NCBI RefSeq assembly: GCF_900112245.1
Contig: NZ_FOYX01000006.1
Coordinates: 4,144-68,143 of the forward strand
Source of the DNA: Maribacter stanieri
GTDB lineage: Bacteria; Bacteroidota; Bacteroidia; Flavobacteriales; Flavobacteriaceae
Length of the DNA stretch: 64,000 nt
Direction of reading: 5' to 3'
Shown: piece by piece, positions 8,788 through 17,613 of the stretch
Numbering within the stretch: the first letter of the stretch is position 1
Layout: the number at the start of each line of letters is the position of its first letter
Notes under the pieces: generated by a model
Seen by the model: only the letters and a program-made list of their open reading frames with translations
The model's database searches: none
Told to the model about the DNA's origin: nothing
Made by a program: the position numbers and the translations under genes

Positions 8788-10056
8788 ATGGAATTTAAAA
8801 ATACGTTAGAGTTTGCACAGTCTTTAGATGCAAAGGACAACTTAAAAACATATAGAGATGAGTTTATTTTTCCTAAAATCAACGGGAAAGAAGTCATCTA
8901 TTTTACGGGGAATTCTCTGGGATTGCAGCCAAAAAGAACCAAGTCATTTGTAGACGAGGTTATGAAAGACTGGGGAGAACTAGCCGTTGAGGGTCATTTT
9001 TATGCTGAAAAACCATGGTGGGATTATCATGAGCGTTTGGCAGAACCTTTAGCTAAAGTTGTAGGAGCCTTACCAGAAGAGGTTTCAGTGATGAATACCT
9101 TGACCGTGAATCTTCATTTATTGATGGTTTCCTTTTACAACCCAACAAAGAAGAGATTTAAGATTCTGTGTGAAGAAAAGGCTTTTCCCAGCGATCAGTA
9201 TATGTTTCAAAGTCAGGTTCGCTTTCATGGGTTAGACCCAGAAGAAACCATTGTTGAGATTAAGAAACGTGATGGGGAACATCATTGGAGAACAGAAGAT
9301 ATACTTGCAAAAATAGAAGAGTTAGGTGATGAACTAGCGCTTGTATTAATTGGCGGTGTAAATTATTACAACGGTCAGGTAATGGATATGGAAGCTATAA
9401 CCAAAGCGGGAAAAGCTGTTGGTGCCAACGTTGGATGGGATTTGGCACATGCTGTAGGTAATGTAGAATTGAAATTACATGATTGGGATGCAGATTTTGC
9501 CTCATGGTGTAGTTATAAGTACATGAACAGTGGTCCAGGAAATGCATCTGGTATTTACGTGAATAAAAAACACTTGAACAAAAAGGATATTCAACGATTT
9601 GAAGGTTGGTGGGGAACAAAAAAAGAAACTAGATTTCTTATGAAGCCAGAATTTGAACCTATGGAGAATGCAGATGCATGGCAAATAAGTAATGTTCCAA
9701 TACTTTCTGTAGCACCTTATTTAGCATCGCTTACTATGTTTGAAGAAGTAGGTATGGCCAGGTTGATAGCAAAGCGAAATCAGATAGTCGCTTATTTAGA
9801 ATATATTTTGCATGAAATAGATAAAGAGGTAGATAGTTCTTTTGAGATTATAACTCCTGAAGATAGAGGGTGTCAGTTATCTGTATTCTTACACGGACAA
9901 GGGAAATCTCTTTTTAATTATTTAATGGAAAATGGTGTAATAACTGATTGGCGCGAACCTAATGTAATTAGATTGGCACCAGCTCCGTTCTATTCTACCT
10001 ATGAGGATATGTACCGTTTTGGGCAAATTTTAAAAGCTGGAGTTCTAGCAAATTAA
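8788..10056 (+). CDS. kynU: Kynureninase
   Basis: This 422-residue PLP enzyme of fold type I has the kynureninase hallmarks: YFTGNSLGLQPK near 35-46, the PLP-binding WDLAHAVGNVELKLHDWDADFASW, and the Schiff-base lysine (about residue 244) in SYKYMNSGPG, followed by FEGWWGT. The length fits the family (410-470). It cleaves kynurenine or 3-hydroxykynurenine to (hydroxy)anthranilate and alanine. The partner kmo is in this window at 37418. An MFS carrier starts 34 bases downstream, suggesting a kynurenine-linked transport unit. Confidence 0.95.
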   Translation: MEFKNTLEFAQSLDAKDNLKTYRDEFIFPKINGKEVIYFTGNSLGLQPKRTKSFVDEVMKDWGELAVEGHFYAEKPWWDYHERLAEPLAKVVGALPEEVSVMNTLTVNLHLLMVSFYNPTKKRFKILCEEKAFPSDQYMFQSQVRFHGLDPEETIVEIKKRDGEHHWRTEDILAKIEELGDELALVLIGGVNYYNGQVMDMEAITKAGKAVGANVGWDLAHAVGNVELKLHDWDADFASWCSYKYMNSGPGNASGIYVNKKHLNKKDIQRFEGWWGTKKETRFLMKPEFEPMENADAWQISNVPILSVAPYLASLTMFEEVGMARLIAKRNQIVAYLEYILHEIDKEVDSSFEIITPEDRGCQLSVFLHGQGKSLFNYLMENGVITDWREPNVIRLAPAPFYSTYEDMYRFGQILKAGVLAN

Positions 10057-10090
10057 ATACTTTAATTTGCTAACCAACAATCATATGTAG

Positions 10091-11239
10091 ATGAGATCAT
10101 TACGTTTAATATTGGGTAATGCTAGGTATTTTGGTCCCTCTTGGGTATTTGCCAGTATTAACATACTTTTCGGCACATGGGCAATATATATACCAACGGT
10201 TAAAGATGCTTTAAACATCAGTAAATCCGAATTAGGAATTGCTATTTTCTTTTTGGCCTTAGGAGTTTTTACAATTTTTCCGTTTGCTTCAGCAATAATA
10301 AATAAGTTTGGTGTTGGAAAAACTACTTTTTACGGAGTATTGTTAAGTTGCATAACGGCAATGTTGCCGTTATTGGCACCTAACTATTATATTCTCATGG
10401 GAGCTTTATTTCTATTTGGGGCAACTAATGGTGTTACAGATATTTCTATGAATACCTTGGTGACCGAGATAGAGAAAAAGGACAAGGTGAAGTTCATGGC
10501 GGCATCACATGGTTTTTTCAGTCTTGGGGGAGTTTTGGCAGGTTTGGGTAGTTTCTTAATTGGTCCGTTATCAAATCCCGTATTACACATGTCTATTGCT
10601 GTTTTATTGGTTTTAGTTGTCAATTTTAGATTTAGAAGCCAGTATTTCTCTGAAATTGCGGAAGAAATTGAAAACGAACCTTTTAGTTTTGGTTTGCTAA
10701 AACCATTACTGCTTTTAGGACTTATATCTTTTGTAGCAATGGGTAGTGAGGGTGCCATTGTAGATTGGAGCGGACTTTATTTAAAGGAAATTACTTTGGC
10801 TCCAGAAGCTTTATGGGGATTAGGATTTTTAGGATTTCAAGTAACCATGACTTTAGGTAGATTTTTAGGAGATGGTATCAGTGACAAAATTGGATCTATT
10901 AAAATAGTAGCTATTGGTGCCATTTTAGCTATTATAGGATATTTTCTAGTTCTTACAGGAAATACCTATTTCAGCATACTAGGTTTTGCGTTAAATGGAT
11001 TGGGTTTTTCTGTAATGGTGCCCGAAGTATTTAGAATAGGAGGGAACGTAAAGGGAATAGATTCTTCTAAAGGTATAGCGTTCATTGCAGGAGCAGGCTA
11101 CACCGGTTTTTTATGTGCACCCCCCATACTGGGATTCTTGGCAGAAAATTACAGTCTTACCCGAAGTTTTGTAGTGCTGCTTGCATGCGGATTTCTTATT
11201 CTTTTATTTACACTTTTATTGAAGCGAAAAAAAGCTTAG
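10091..11239 (+). CDS. MFS transporter (YbjJ-like)
   Basis: The protein has 382 residues with about 12 hydrophobic helices and a short basic C-terminus (LLKRKKA). It starts with FGPSWVFASINILFGTWAIYIP and contains SKSELGIAIFFLALG and GRFLGDGISDKIGS, resembling the YbjJ-like branch of the major facilitator superfamily. The substrate cannot be read from sequence. Its position 34 bases behind kynU suggests cotranscription and possible movement of kynurenine-pathway compounds (inference). It ends 17 bases from a convergent gene. Confidence 0.88.
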   Translation: MRSLRLILGNARYFGPSWVFASINILFGTWAIYIPTVKDALNISKSELGIAIFFLALGVFTIFPFASAIINKFGVGKTTFYGVLLSCITAMLPLLAPNYYILMGALFLFGATNGVTDISMNTLVTEIEKKDKVKFMAASHGFFSLGGVLAGLGSFLIGPLSNPVLHMSIAVLLVLVVNFRFRSQYFSEIAEEIENEPFSFGLLKPLLLLGLISFVAMGSEGAIVDWSGLYLKEITLAPEALWGLGFLGFQVTMTLGRFLGDGISDKIGSIKIVAIGAILAIIGYFLVLTGNTYFSILGFALNGLGFSVMVPEVFRIGGNVKGIDSSKGIAFIAGAGYTGFLCAPPILGFLAENYSLTRSFVVLLACGFLILLFTLLLKRKKA

Positions 11240-11256
11240 GCCTTAGCCAGGTTACA

Positions 11257-12426
11257 TTAGTTTTTAATATTACTTCTAACTTTAAACTCGTTGCTGGGGT
11301 CTTGTACTTTTTCAATAAAATCTAACATCTCATCTGTTAGTAATAGTTGGTTTTGAGCATTCCAATAACTTTGGTCGTAAGGGTAATTAATTTTAAATAA
11401 GTCCTTAGAAGTACTAACGTTTTTCTTAACATCAAAATCACCTTCGTTATCTGAAGTAGTTAAAATAAAAGATATATCGTAAAATGAGGTAAATGACTTT
11501 TCATCATCTGTCAATTCAACCTTCACATCGTATTTTGCTGAGGTTATATAGTATTTACTTGTGTTAGAGGATTTGGAGAGCGAAATTTCTTTGTCAAATG
11601 ATACCGTCCTGAATTTTATTTTTTTACCACTTTCTTGAAAAGGCTTATTTTTTAACACAACGGACATTTTAAACTGTTCCATCGCATAGTTTTCTGTATT
11701 AATAATATAATGACCCGAAAAATCCTCATTTTCAATTGTTGGTTTAGATTGAAAATTTATATTAATTTTTTTACCATTATCAAAAGTAGATTCGGTTAAA
11801 TCAAAATTATCTCCAGTAGCATTTACAGGTATTAGGTTCATAAATAAACTATGGAACGATTCAAAAATAAAGTAGACATCATTTTCGTCCTTAACTAAAC
11901 CAACTTTACGCATATTGGTCAGTTCCACTTTGAAATCTTTTTTATCGGGGTCAATTTCATTTGTATACAAAAGTGTTCTTCTTTCCAGTTTACCCTGTAT
12001 ATCTTGAATACGGGTAATTTCGCCATTATATCTTAGAACACCTCTAAGCAAAAATATCTCTTTATATGGATAAATTGGGTAGTTAGACTTCACCGAATCT
12101 CCAACTTTTTGCCACAAGGTTTTTTCATTAGTTACGGTTACTTCGTTAAGCTCTAATACACTTTTGTTGAGGAAGATAGTATCTTTGATCTTTTTAAATG
12201 TTGTGTAAAGTTTATCATAACCAGCTCTGTAAAAAGTAATGGAATCTGAAGATGATGAAAACTGAAAGCGACCATCGGCATTGGTCATGGTGTGGTCTTT
12301 GCCATTGTAAATACCAACGAATTCTAAAGGAGAATTGTCTGCATTATCTAAAACAATTGCAGTTTTACTATTTTGAGAATACCCGAATAGAGAAAATAAG
12401 AATAGCGCAAATACTGGTAATTTCAT
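11257..12426 (-). CDS. Exported carboxypeptidase-regulatory-like domain protein
   Basis: This 389-residue protein has a signal peptide (about 1-17, ending LFGYSQ) and a CarboxypepD_reg-like domain at about 20-98 (AIVLDNADNSPLEFVGIY..., TNADGRFQF, LNEVTVTNE). About 290 residues of a Bacteroidota-specific beta-rich region follow, with WQKVGDSVKSNYPIYPYKEIFLLRG. No catalytic motif is seen. It is probably periplasmic or outer-membrane associated; its function is unknown. The next gene on this strand ends 44 bases upstream of its start. Confidence 0.8.
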   Translation of the reverse strand: MKLPVFALFLFSLFGYSQNSKTAIVLDNADNSPLEFVGIYNGKDHTMTNADGRFQFSSSSDSITFYRAGYDKLYTTFKKIKDTIFLNKSVLELNEVTVTNEKTLWQKVGDSVKSNYPIYPYKEIFLLRGVLRYNGEITRIQDIQGKLERRTLLYTNEIDPDKKDFKVELTNMRKVGLVKDENDVYFIFESFHSLFMNLIPVNATGDNFDLTESTFDNGKKININFQSKPTIENEDFSGHYIINTENYAMEQFKMSVVLKNKPFQESGKKIKFRTVSFDKEISLSKSSNTSKYYITSAKYDVKVELTDDEKSFTSFYDISFILTTSDNEGDFDVKKNVSTSKDLFKINYPYDQSYWNAQNQLLLTDEMLDFIEKVQDPSNEFKVRSNIKN

Positions 12427-12470
12427 ATGTTGGTTGAAGTGGTAATATATACTTCAAAATCTATACCACA

Positions 12471-13151
12471 CTATTTAACTTCAACTCCTGTAAAGTATAA
12501 TGAGAAATCAGCATCAGGTCTTTTGTGCATCATGCCAATGTTTAAACCTTTCAGTTTTTTATAATCTTCCCAACTAGTAGTCATATTAGGTTCAGATTGA
12601 TTCTCTTTTCTATATACCCATTCTTTAATAATAAAATCGTCACCAAAATAGTAGTCATAGGCATCGCCAGGGGTGTAACCTCCGTCATTATCGTATACCG
12701 TTGTTAATTTGTGCATAGTAGTTTTGCTGATAGGCGCTTCAACACCCTCGGTATGTTTATAGGTAAAACTTTTTTGATCCCAAACCAATTGGTAAGGAGC
12801 CAGTAACCAAAATTTATCATTTACAAACCCTCCGTCTGTTGCCACCATGGTGCTGTCAACAGATTTTCTGTTATATGAGATAGTATCTTGCCTGGTCATC
12901 ATTGTAACGTCATTAGACTTTGTATTCCATAACCAAGTGCGTTCAAAATGCTCGGTATCTCTATCTACGTTGAAAGTGAACTTAATACTTTGCAAATCAT
13001 TCCAATTATCAAAGCCATTTGCATTGGCTATTTTTTCAAGAACCGTCAATTCCTTATCTTCGGCAACAGAAATTTTAGGTTCTTTTTTGTCGGTTTTACA
13101 ACCTGTAAATACACTTGAAATAAGAATAGAAAGAATAATTAATTTTTTCAT
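12471..13151 (-). CDS. DUF6503 family lipoprotein
   Basis: The protein has 226 residues from the ATG at 13151; a start 10 codons earlier would precede the signal sequence. The N-terminus MKKLIILSILISSVFTGC has a lipobox with Cys18, so it is a lipoprotein. The mature part starts with a linker, then ANGFDNWNDLQSIKFTFNVDR and RTWLWNT, typical of the DUF6503 family, whose fold resembles lipid-binding LolA-like half-barrels (family recollection). No catalytic residues are known. It is probably cotranscribed with the following exported protein gene. Confidence 0.82.
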   Translation of the reverse strand: MKKLIILSILISSVFTGCKTDKKEPKISVAEDKELTVLEKIANANGFDNWNDLQSIKFTFNVDRDTEHFERTWLWNTKSNDVTMMTRQDTISYNRKSVDSTMVATDGGFVNDKFWLLAPYQLVWDQKSFTYKHTEGVEAPISKTTMHKLTTVYDNDGGYTPGDAYDYYFGDDFIIKEWVYRKENQSEPNMTTSWEDYKKLKGLNIGMMHKRPDADFSLYFTGVEVK

Positions 13152-13229
13152 TTTTAGCAGATTTTCAAGTAAATATATCAATTACAGTATCTTTAACCTA
13201 CTTTTATTTTTTGTAAACAATATACCAAA

Positions 13230-13856
13230 GTGACATTTCTTAAAAAGCTATGTTTTATTATTATTGGAAACCAATTCAGTGAAAAATCGGTTTCTGATAG
13301 TGTACATGAAAAATACACTGATTTAGAATTAATAGAACAGATTGTTTCTAAGAATGATTCTATGCTCTTTGGTGTGCTATATGATAGATATTCTAAACTA
13401 GTTTATAATAAGTGCTTGGGGTTCGCAAAATCTAATAAAGAGGCAGAAGATTTAACCCAAGATATATTTCTAATGCTTTTCGTGAAACTGGGTTCTTTCA
13501 AAGGAACATCTAAGTTTTCTACTTGGCTTTATTCTTTTACGTATAACTTCTGTGTTAATTATGTAAATAGAAATAAGGAAAGAAAGATCAATGATAATTC
13601 AGTAAAATTTGACAATCAAGAAGATGTGCCAATAGATGTTACCGATAATTTGCTTTTACAGATGCAGGTGGATAAACTTAAAAAAGCTTTGGAGCTTTTA
13701 GACCCAGAAGATAAATCTATTTTGTTGTTAAAGTATCAAGACGGGGCATCGATTAAAGAGTTAGAAGATATATTAGATTTAAAATCTAGCGCTATAAAAA
13801 TGAGGCTCAAAAGAGCAAAGGTAAAAGTTACGGAAATTTATAAAACCCTACCTTAA
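13230..13856 (+). CDS. ECF-type RNA polymerase sigma factor (GTG start)
   Basis: This 208-residue protein has sigma region 2 at about 45-110 (YDRYSKLVYNKCLGFAKS, AEDLTQDIFLML, STWLYSFTYNFCVNYV) and region 4 at about 150-205 (LDPEDKSILLLKYQDG, IKMRLKRAKVKV). The frame has no ATG before region 2, and GTG at 13230 is the best start. The N-terminal 35 residues are unusual (hydrophobic FLKKLCFIIIG) and may not all be translated. The stop codon is immediately followed by the ATG of a 65-residue gene, so the two are coupled. No canonical anti-sigma gene follows. Confidence 0.9.
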   Translation: MTFLKKLCFIIIGNQFSEKSVSDSVHEKYTDLELIEQIVSKNDSMLFGVLYDRYSKLVYNKCLGFAKSNKEAEDLTQDIFLMLFVKLGSFKGTSKFSTWLYSFTYNFCVNYVNRNKERKINDNSVKFDNQEDVPIDVTDNLLLQMQVDKLKKALELLDPEDKSILLLKYQDGASIKELEDILDLKSSAIKMRLKRAKVKVTEIYKTLP

Positions 13857-14054
13857 ATGTTAGAACAGGACAAAAATCCATTTAAAAACTTACAAGGAGA
13901 TCTTAAGGATGTTCCTCCAGAACTACGTAAAAAAGTTATGGAAGATGTTGCTACGGCTAAGTTAATTATGGAATTGACAGGTCTGTTTACAGGTAGTTTT
14001 GCCGCTATCATAGAAGGGATGTTAAAAACGAAATCGAAACCGAATAAAATTTAA
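13857..14054 (+). CDS. Small conserved-looking protein coupled to the sigma factor
   Basis: This 65-residue protein starts on the base after the sigma stop codon. The sequence has a charged N-terminus (LEQDKNPFKNLQGDLKDVPPE), a helix LRKKVMEDVATAKLIME, and a moderately hydrophobic stretch LTGLFTGSFAAIIEGMLK, then a lysine tail. No cysteine or zinc motif and no recognised family. It sits where anti-sigma factors usually lie but is too small for a classic one. It could be a small sigma-binding protein or a membrane-peripheral accessory to the MscS gene 17 bases downstream. The function is not known. Confidence 0.65.
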   Translation: MLEQDKNPFKNLQGDLKDVPPELRKKVMEDVATAKLIMELTGLFTGSFAAIIEGMLKTKSKPNKI

Positions 14055-14071
14055 AGTAGAAAAAGCTATAT

Positions 14072-14905
14072 ATGGAAACAGTTGATAAGTGGAAAGAACT
14101 CACCTTTGATTCATTAAGTAATATATTTAAGGATATTGCATCTGCATTACCTGGGATATTTGGAGCGTTTATCGTTATTATATTTGGTTGGATAATCATT
14201 AAGGTAACAACCTTTGTCTTAAAGAGAATTTTCAAAGCGATAAAATTAGATACCGTTTCTGAAAAAATCAATGAGGCTAAACTTTTTGGAGATGCCGATA
14301 TCAAGATAGATTTACCCAAAATAATCATCACCTTTATTAAAGTACTTCTTTGGTTGGTATTTATAATCGTTGCTTCTGACATAATGGGACTAACCATTAT
14401 ATCTACCGAAATTGCAAATCTGTTGCGTTATTTGCCTGTATTGCTTTCTGCAATGGTGATTTTAATGCTAGGTCTATTTTTGGCTAAAACAATCAAGGAA
14501 GCTATTATTAAAGTATTTGGTTCAATTGGTCTTGGCGGTGGTAAGCTATTAGGTAATGTTTTATTTTACCTAATTATCATTTTTGTAAGTATTACAGCAT
14601 TGAACCAAGCGGGTATAGATACTCAGATAATCACTAATAATTTCACTATTGTATTGGGGGCATTCTTACTGGCTATTGCATTGGCACTAGGTTTAGGGTC
14701 TAGAGAGATTGTGGGTGATTTATTAAGAACCTTTTATTCTAGAAAAATTTACGAAGTAGGGGATAAAGTTAAAATTGGAGATTTACAAGGTACGGTAATA
14801 GGTATTGATAATATTTCAATGATTTTAAAAACCAAATCTGGTAAAGTAGTGATACCTATAAAAAAGGTTGTAGAGAAAACAGTTACAGTAGAAGAACAAT
14901 CCTAA
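14072..14905 (+). CDS. Small-conductance mechanosensitive channel family protein
   Basis: This 277-residue protein has an N-terminal helix region and about four membrane helices (about 20-45, 85-105, 115-140, 155-180), then a Gly/Ala-rich pore-lining helix (LGAFLLAIALALGLGSREIVGDLL, about 195-218), and the beta domain VGDKVKIGDLQGTVIGIDNISMILKTKSGKVVIPI. This matches the MscS plan, with a shortened C-terminal domain. It would release solutes on hypo-osmotic shock. It lies in a run with the sigma factor and 65-residue gene, which suggests envelope-stress control (inference). Confidence 0.88.
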   Translation: METVDKWKELTFDSLSNIFKDIASALPGIFGAFIVIIFGWIIIKVTTFVLKRIFKAIKLDTVSEKINEAKLFGDADIKIDLPKIIITFIKVLLWLVFIIVASDIMGLTIISTEIANLLRYLPVLLSAMVILMLGLFLAKTIKEAIIKVFGSIGLGGGKLLGNVLFYLIIIFVSITALNQAGIDTQIITNNFTIVLGAFLLAIALALGLGSREIVGDLLRTFYSRKIYEVGDKVKIGDLQGTVIGIDNISMILKTKSGKVVIPIKKVVEKTVTVEEQS

Positions 14906-14992
14906 TACATAATTAACGTTGTTCATTTAATAGAAACAGGATTGACAATAATTCATAGCGTTAATGCAGCATCTGTTTATGAATTAATTCAT

Positions 14993-15000
14993 TAATTTTG
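14993..15000 (+). promoter_or_regulatory. Candidate -7 promoter box of clpP
   Basis: TAATTTTG is an exact TAnnTTTG match 24 bases before the ATG of clpP, giving a plausible short leader. Confidence 0.55.
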
Positions 15001-15023
15001 TTAGAGATAATTAAACTTAAAAT

Positions 15024-15572
15024 ATGAGTGCTAAAAAAGGAAAAATTCAGGAAGCCATAGATGAGAAAATGCTGGAGGAAAGAAAGGTGTTCCTATGGGG
15101 TATGGTTGATGACGATTCTGCAAAACATGTAATTGATAGGTTATTATATCTAGATATGCAGAATGATAAAGAAATTCAACTTTACATAAATAGTCCTGGT
15201 GGTTATGTTACTTCTGGTTTTGCTATGTATGATACTATAAAATCTTTGAAGAGTCCGGTTTCTACAATTTGTACCGGTTTGGCTGCATCAATGGGTTCTA
15301 TCTTGTTATCTGTAGGTAAAAAGGGTAGAAGGTTTATACAACCACATGCTCAGGTAATGATTCACCAACCAAGTGGTGGGGCAAGAGGTCAGGCTTCAAA
15401 TATTGAAATACAGGCTAGAGAAATTATAAAAACCAAAGAATTAAGTGCCCAGATATTAGCAGATAACTGTGGTCAAGATTTTGAAAAAGTTTTAAAAGAT
15501 TTTGATAGAGATTACTGGATGAATGCAGAAGAATCTATTAAATATGGTATCGTTGACGGTATTATGGAATAG
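15024..15572 (+). CDS. clpP: ATP-dependent Clp protease proteolytic subunit
   Basis: This 182-residue S14 serine peptidase has the catalytic triad visible: Ser in GLAASMGS (about residue 93), His in VMIHQPSGG (about 118), and Asp in DFDRDYWM (about 168). Also present are YINSPGG and the Gly-rich loop. It forms the tetradecameric chamber that works with ClpX/ClpA-type unfoldases, cytosolic. It has no clpX or tig neighbour and is at the short end of the family, so it may be a second ClpP paralogue beside one located with clpX elsewhere (inference). Confidence 0.93.
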   Translation: MSAKKGKIQEAIDEKMLEERKVFLWGMVDDDSAKHVIDRLLYLDMQNDKEIQLYINSPGGYVTSGFAMYDTIKSLKSPVSTICTGLAASMGSILLSVGKKGRRFIQPHAQVMIHQPSGGARGQASNIEIQAREIIKTKELSAQILADNCGQDFEKVLKDFDRDYWMNAEESIKYGIVDGIME

Positions 15573-15593
15573 ATTACTAATAGCAATAAAATT

Positions 15594-15631
15594 AAAAAGT
15601 CCTTTACGATAAAATGTAAAGGACTTTTTTT
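15594..15631. terminator. Bidirectional terminator between clpP and the ompA-like gene
   Basis: The stem AAAAAGTCCTTTAC / GTAAAGGACTTTTT with an 8-base loop is flanked by A-run and T-run, so it can end transcription of clpP (plus) and the ompA-like gene (minus). Confidence 0.88.
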
Positions 15632-15648
15632 ATGGTTGATTGATTATT

Positions 15649-17595
15649 TTACTTAGATGCTAGAACTCCTTTTTTAATTTGTAGAATTGGGAATTCTGTT
15701 CTTCTATTCAATTCTAATTCCTCTGGGGTACAATCTTCTTTACTTGTACATTTATTAATAGGTATACGTTTACCAAAACCTTTATAAGAAACAATTCTGT
15801 CTTTTGAAATGCCATTTTCAATAAGGTATTCATAAGTAGATTTTGCCCTTCTTTCAGAAAGGTCATCATTGTATGCGTGACTTCCTACCGGATCTGTATG
15901 TGCTTCAAGTTTAATAATCATATCTGGGTAGGTATTGTTCATTACACGAACAACCTTATCTAACTCTCTCGCTGCGTCTGGTCTAATATCACTTTTATTG
16001 AAATCGAAATATATTTTATTGAGTCCGGCTAATAATTTTAAGTCAAGAACAGGTTCAAGAACGATATCTTGACGCATTATCTTTTGAGCTTTAGGTGTAG
16101 CCGAGGTATTAAAAAATACGTTTTTATGTGGGTGTGTTTTTCTTACAGCCTCAATCATGTAGGCAGTTTTTCTATTAACAGGAAATCTATAATACCCATT
16201 TTCATCTGTAGTAGTCTGTGCTACTAAAGTATTTGTGACTTGATCGTATAATGTAACTTTAACACTGTCTAGCATTTGGTTGTTTATACCATCTACAACA
16301 TAGCCTTCAACATCTAGCGCAGGAGTAAATTTAAATTTGTAGATATCATCACTACCCATACCACCTTCTCTGTTAGAGCTAACATAACCATCTAGTCCGT
16401 TAGGCAGACCATAATAAGCAAAATCGTCACTTGAACTATTTATAGGTGTCCCTAAATTAATGATGTCAATAACTTCACCATCTTCATTAGAAATAGTAGA
16501 GAACACATCTAATTGACCAAAACCAACATGCCCATCAGAACTAAAGAACAGTTTTCCTTCTTCGTTTATGAACGGAAACATTTCATTTCCTTCGGTATTT
16601 ACAATTGGTCCGGCATTAATTGGTTCCTGTACACCACCACGTTCATGAATTTCAGCATAATAAATATCAGTACCACCATAACCGCCAGGGCGATCAGATG
16701 TAAAGTACAAGCGTGTTCTGGCTAAATTTACTGACGGATGCCCAGTAGAGTAGTAATCACTATTAATTCTAAGATTACTATTCTCTTCCCATTTATCATC
16801 CACCAGTTTAGCAGAATATATTTTTAAGTTTATTTCGTTAGAAGCGCCGTAACCTTCCTTTTTGTCATAGAAGTTATTACGGGTAAAGTACATGATAGTA
16901 TCGTTTTTATAATCTGTAGAAAATGCTACCGAACTTTCATGAAATTTAGTATTGATATTACCTTTTACGCGTTTTGGTTCAGATAATGGGTTATCTTCTT
17001 GAACGGCAAAAAGGTCTAGCCAAGGTTCATCATTCCATCCATAACTTTCACCGGTTACGACATCTCTTCTAGAAGAGCCGAAGTACAAGTTTCCCATAAA
17101 TCTATAAGTACCAAAATCACTATCGGTAGAATTGAAAGCTACGGGTTCAACTTCATATCGTTGTCTACTATTAAATACTACAGATGCAAGGTTGCCATCT
17201 TTTAGAAAGCGTTTTACACGAGAATCGTTCTTATTGTATTTTTTATATTTTTTCAACCAAATTTCAGACTCATCTAAATCTCCGTTGGCATATAAAGCCA
17301 TGGCGTATTTAAAGTAATAATCTGTTGGTAGTGTAGCATTATTAATAACCGCACTAAAATGTGGAATAGATTTTTTATAGTCGCGTATAAGTAAATAACA
17401 CTCCGCTAATTGCTGGTGAGCATACTCTGAGTTGAAATCGGTTTTAACCATTTTTTCATACTCTTCAATAGCTAATGAATATGAGAATTTGCTAAAATAA
17501 TAATCAGCTTTTTTTTGCGATGCAATCTGTGCTATTGAAAATTGACCTACTAAAAAGAGTAGCATCAATAGCAGAAAATTTTTATAATTTTTCAT
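15649..17595 (-). CDS. OmpA family protein with TPR, PD40 repeats and regulatory-like domain (PorE-like)
   Basis: This 648-residue exported protein has a signal peptide (about 1-22, ending FSIAQ) and TPR-like helices at about 25-130 (KKADYYFSKFSYSLAIEEYEK, YAHQQLAECYLLIRDY). PD40/WD40-like blades follow at about 150-430 (LYFGSSRR, LYFTSDRPGGYGGTDIYY, LFFSSDGHVGFGQLDVF, GYVSSNREGGMGSDDIY), then a CarboxypepD_reg-like domain (about 432-510) and an OmpA peptidoglycan-binding domain (about 530-635; FDFNKSDIRPDA, HTDPVGS, LSERRA). The architecture matches PorE/SprE-region partners of type IX secretion. It lies 18 bases behind the SprF-like gene, forming one operon. Confidence 0.9.
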   Translation of the reverse strand: MKNYKNFLLLMLLFLVGQFSIAQIASQKKADYYFSKFSYSLAIEEYEKMVKTDFNSEYAHQQLAECYLLIRDYKKSIPHFSAVINNATLPTDYYFKYAMALYANGDLDESEIWLKKYKKYNKNDSRVKRFLKDGNLASVVFNSRQRYEVEPVAFNSTDSDFGTYRFMGNLYFGSSRRDVVTGESYGWNDEPWLDLFAVQEDNPLSEPKRVKGNINTKFHESSVAFSTDYKNDTIMYFTRNNFYDKKEGYGASNEINLKIYSAKLVDDKWEENSNLRINSDYYSTGHPSVNLARTRLYFTSDRPGGYGGTDIYYAEIHERGGVQEPINAGPIVNTEGNEMFPFINEEGKLFFSSDGHVGFGQLDVFSTISNEDGEVIDIINLGTPINSSSDDFAYYGLPNGLDGYVSSNREGGMGSDDIYKFKFTPALDVEGYVVDGINNQMLDSVKVTLYDQVTNTLVAQTTTDENGYYRFPVNRKTAYMIEAVRKTHPHKNVFFNTSATPKAQKIMRQDIVLEPVLDLKLLAGLNKIYFDFNKSDIRPDAARELDKVVRVMNNTYPDMIIKLEAHTDPVGSHAYNDDLSERRAKSTYEYLIENGISKDRIVSYKGFGKRIPINKCTSKEDCTPEELELNRRTEFPILQIKKGVLASK

Positions 17596-17613
17596 CCTAT
17601 AGATTTTAAATTA

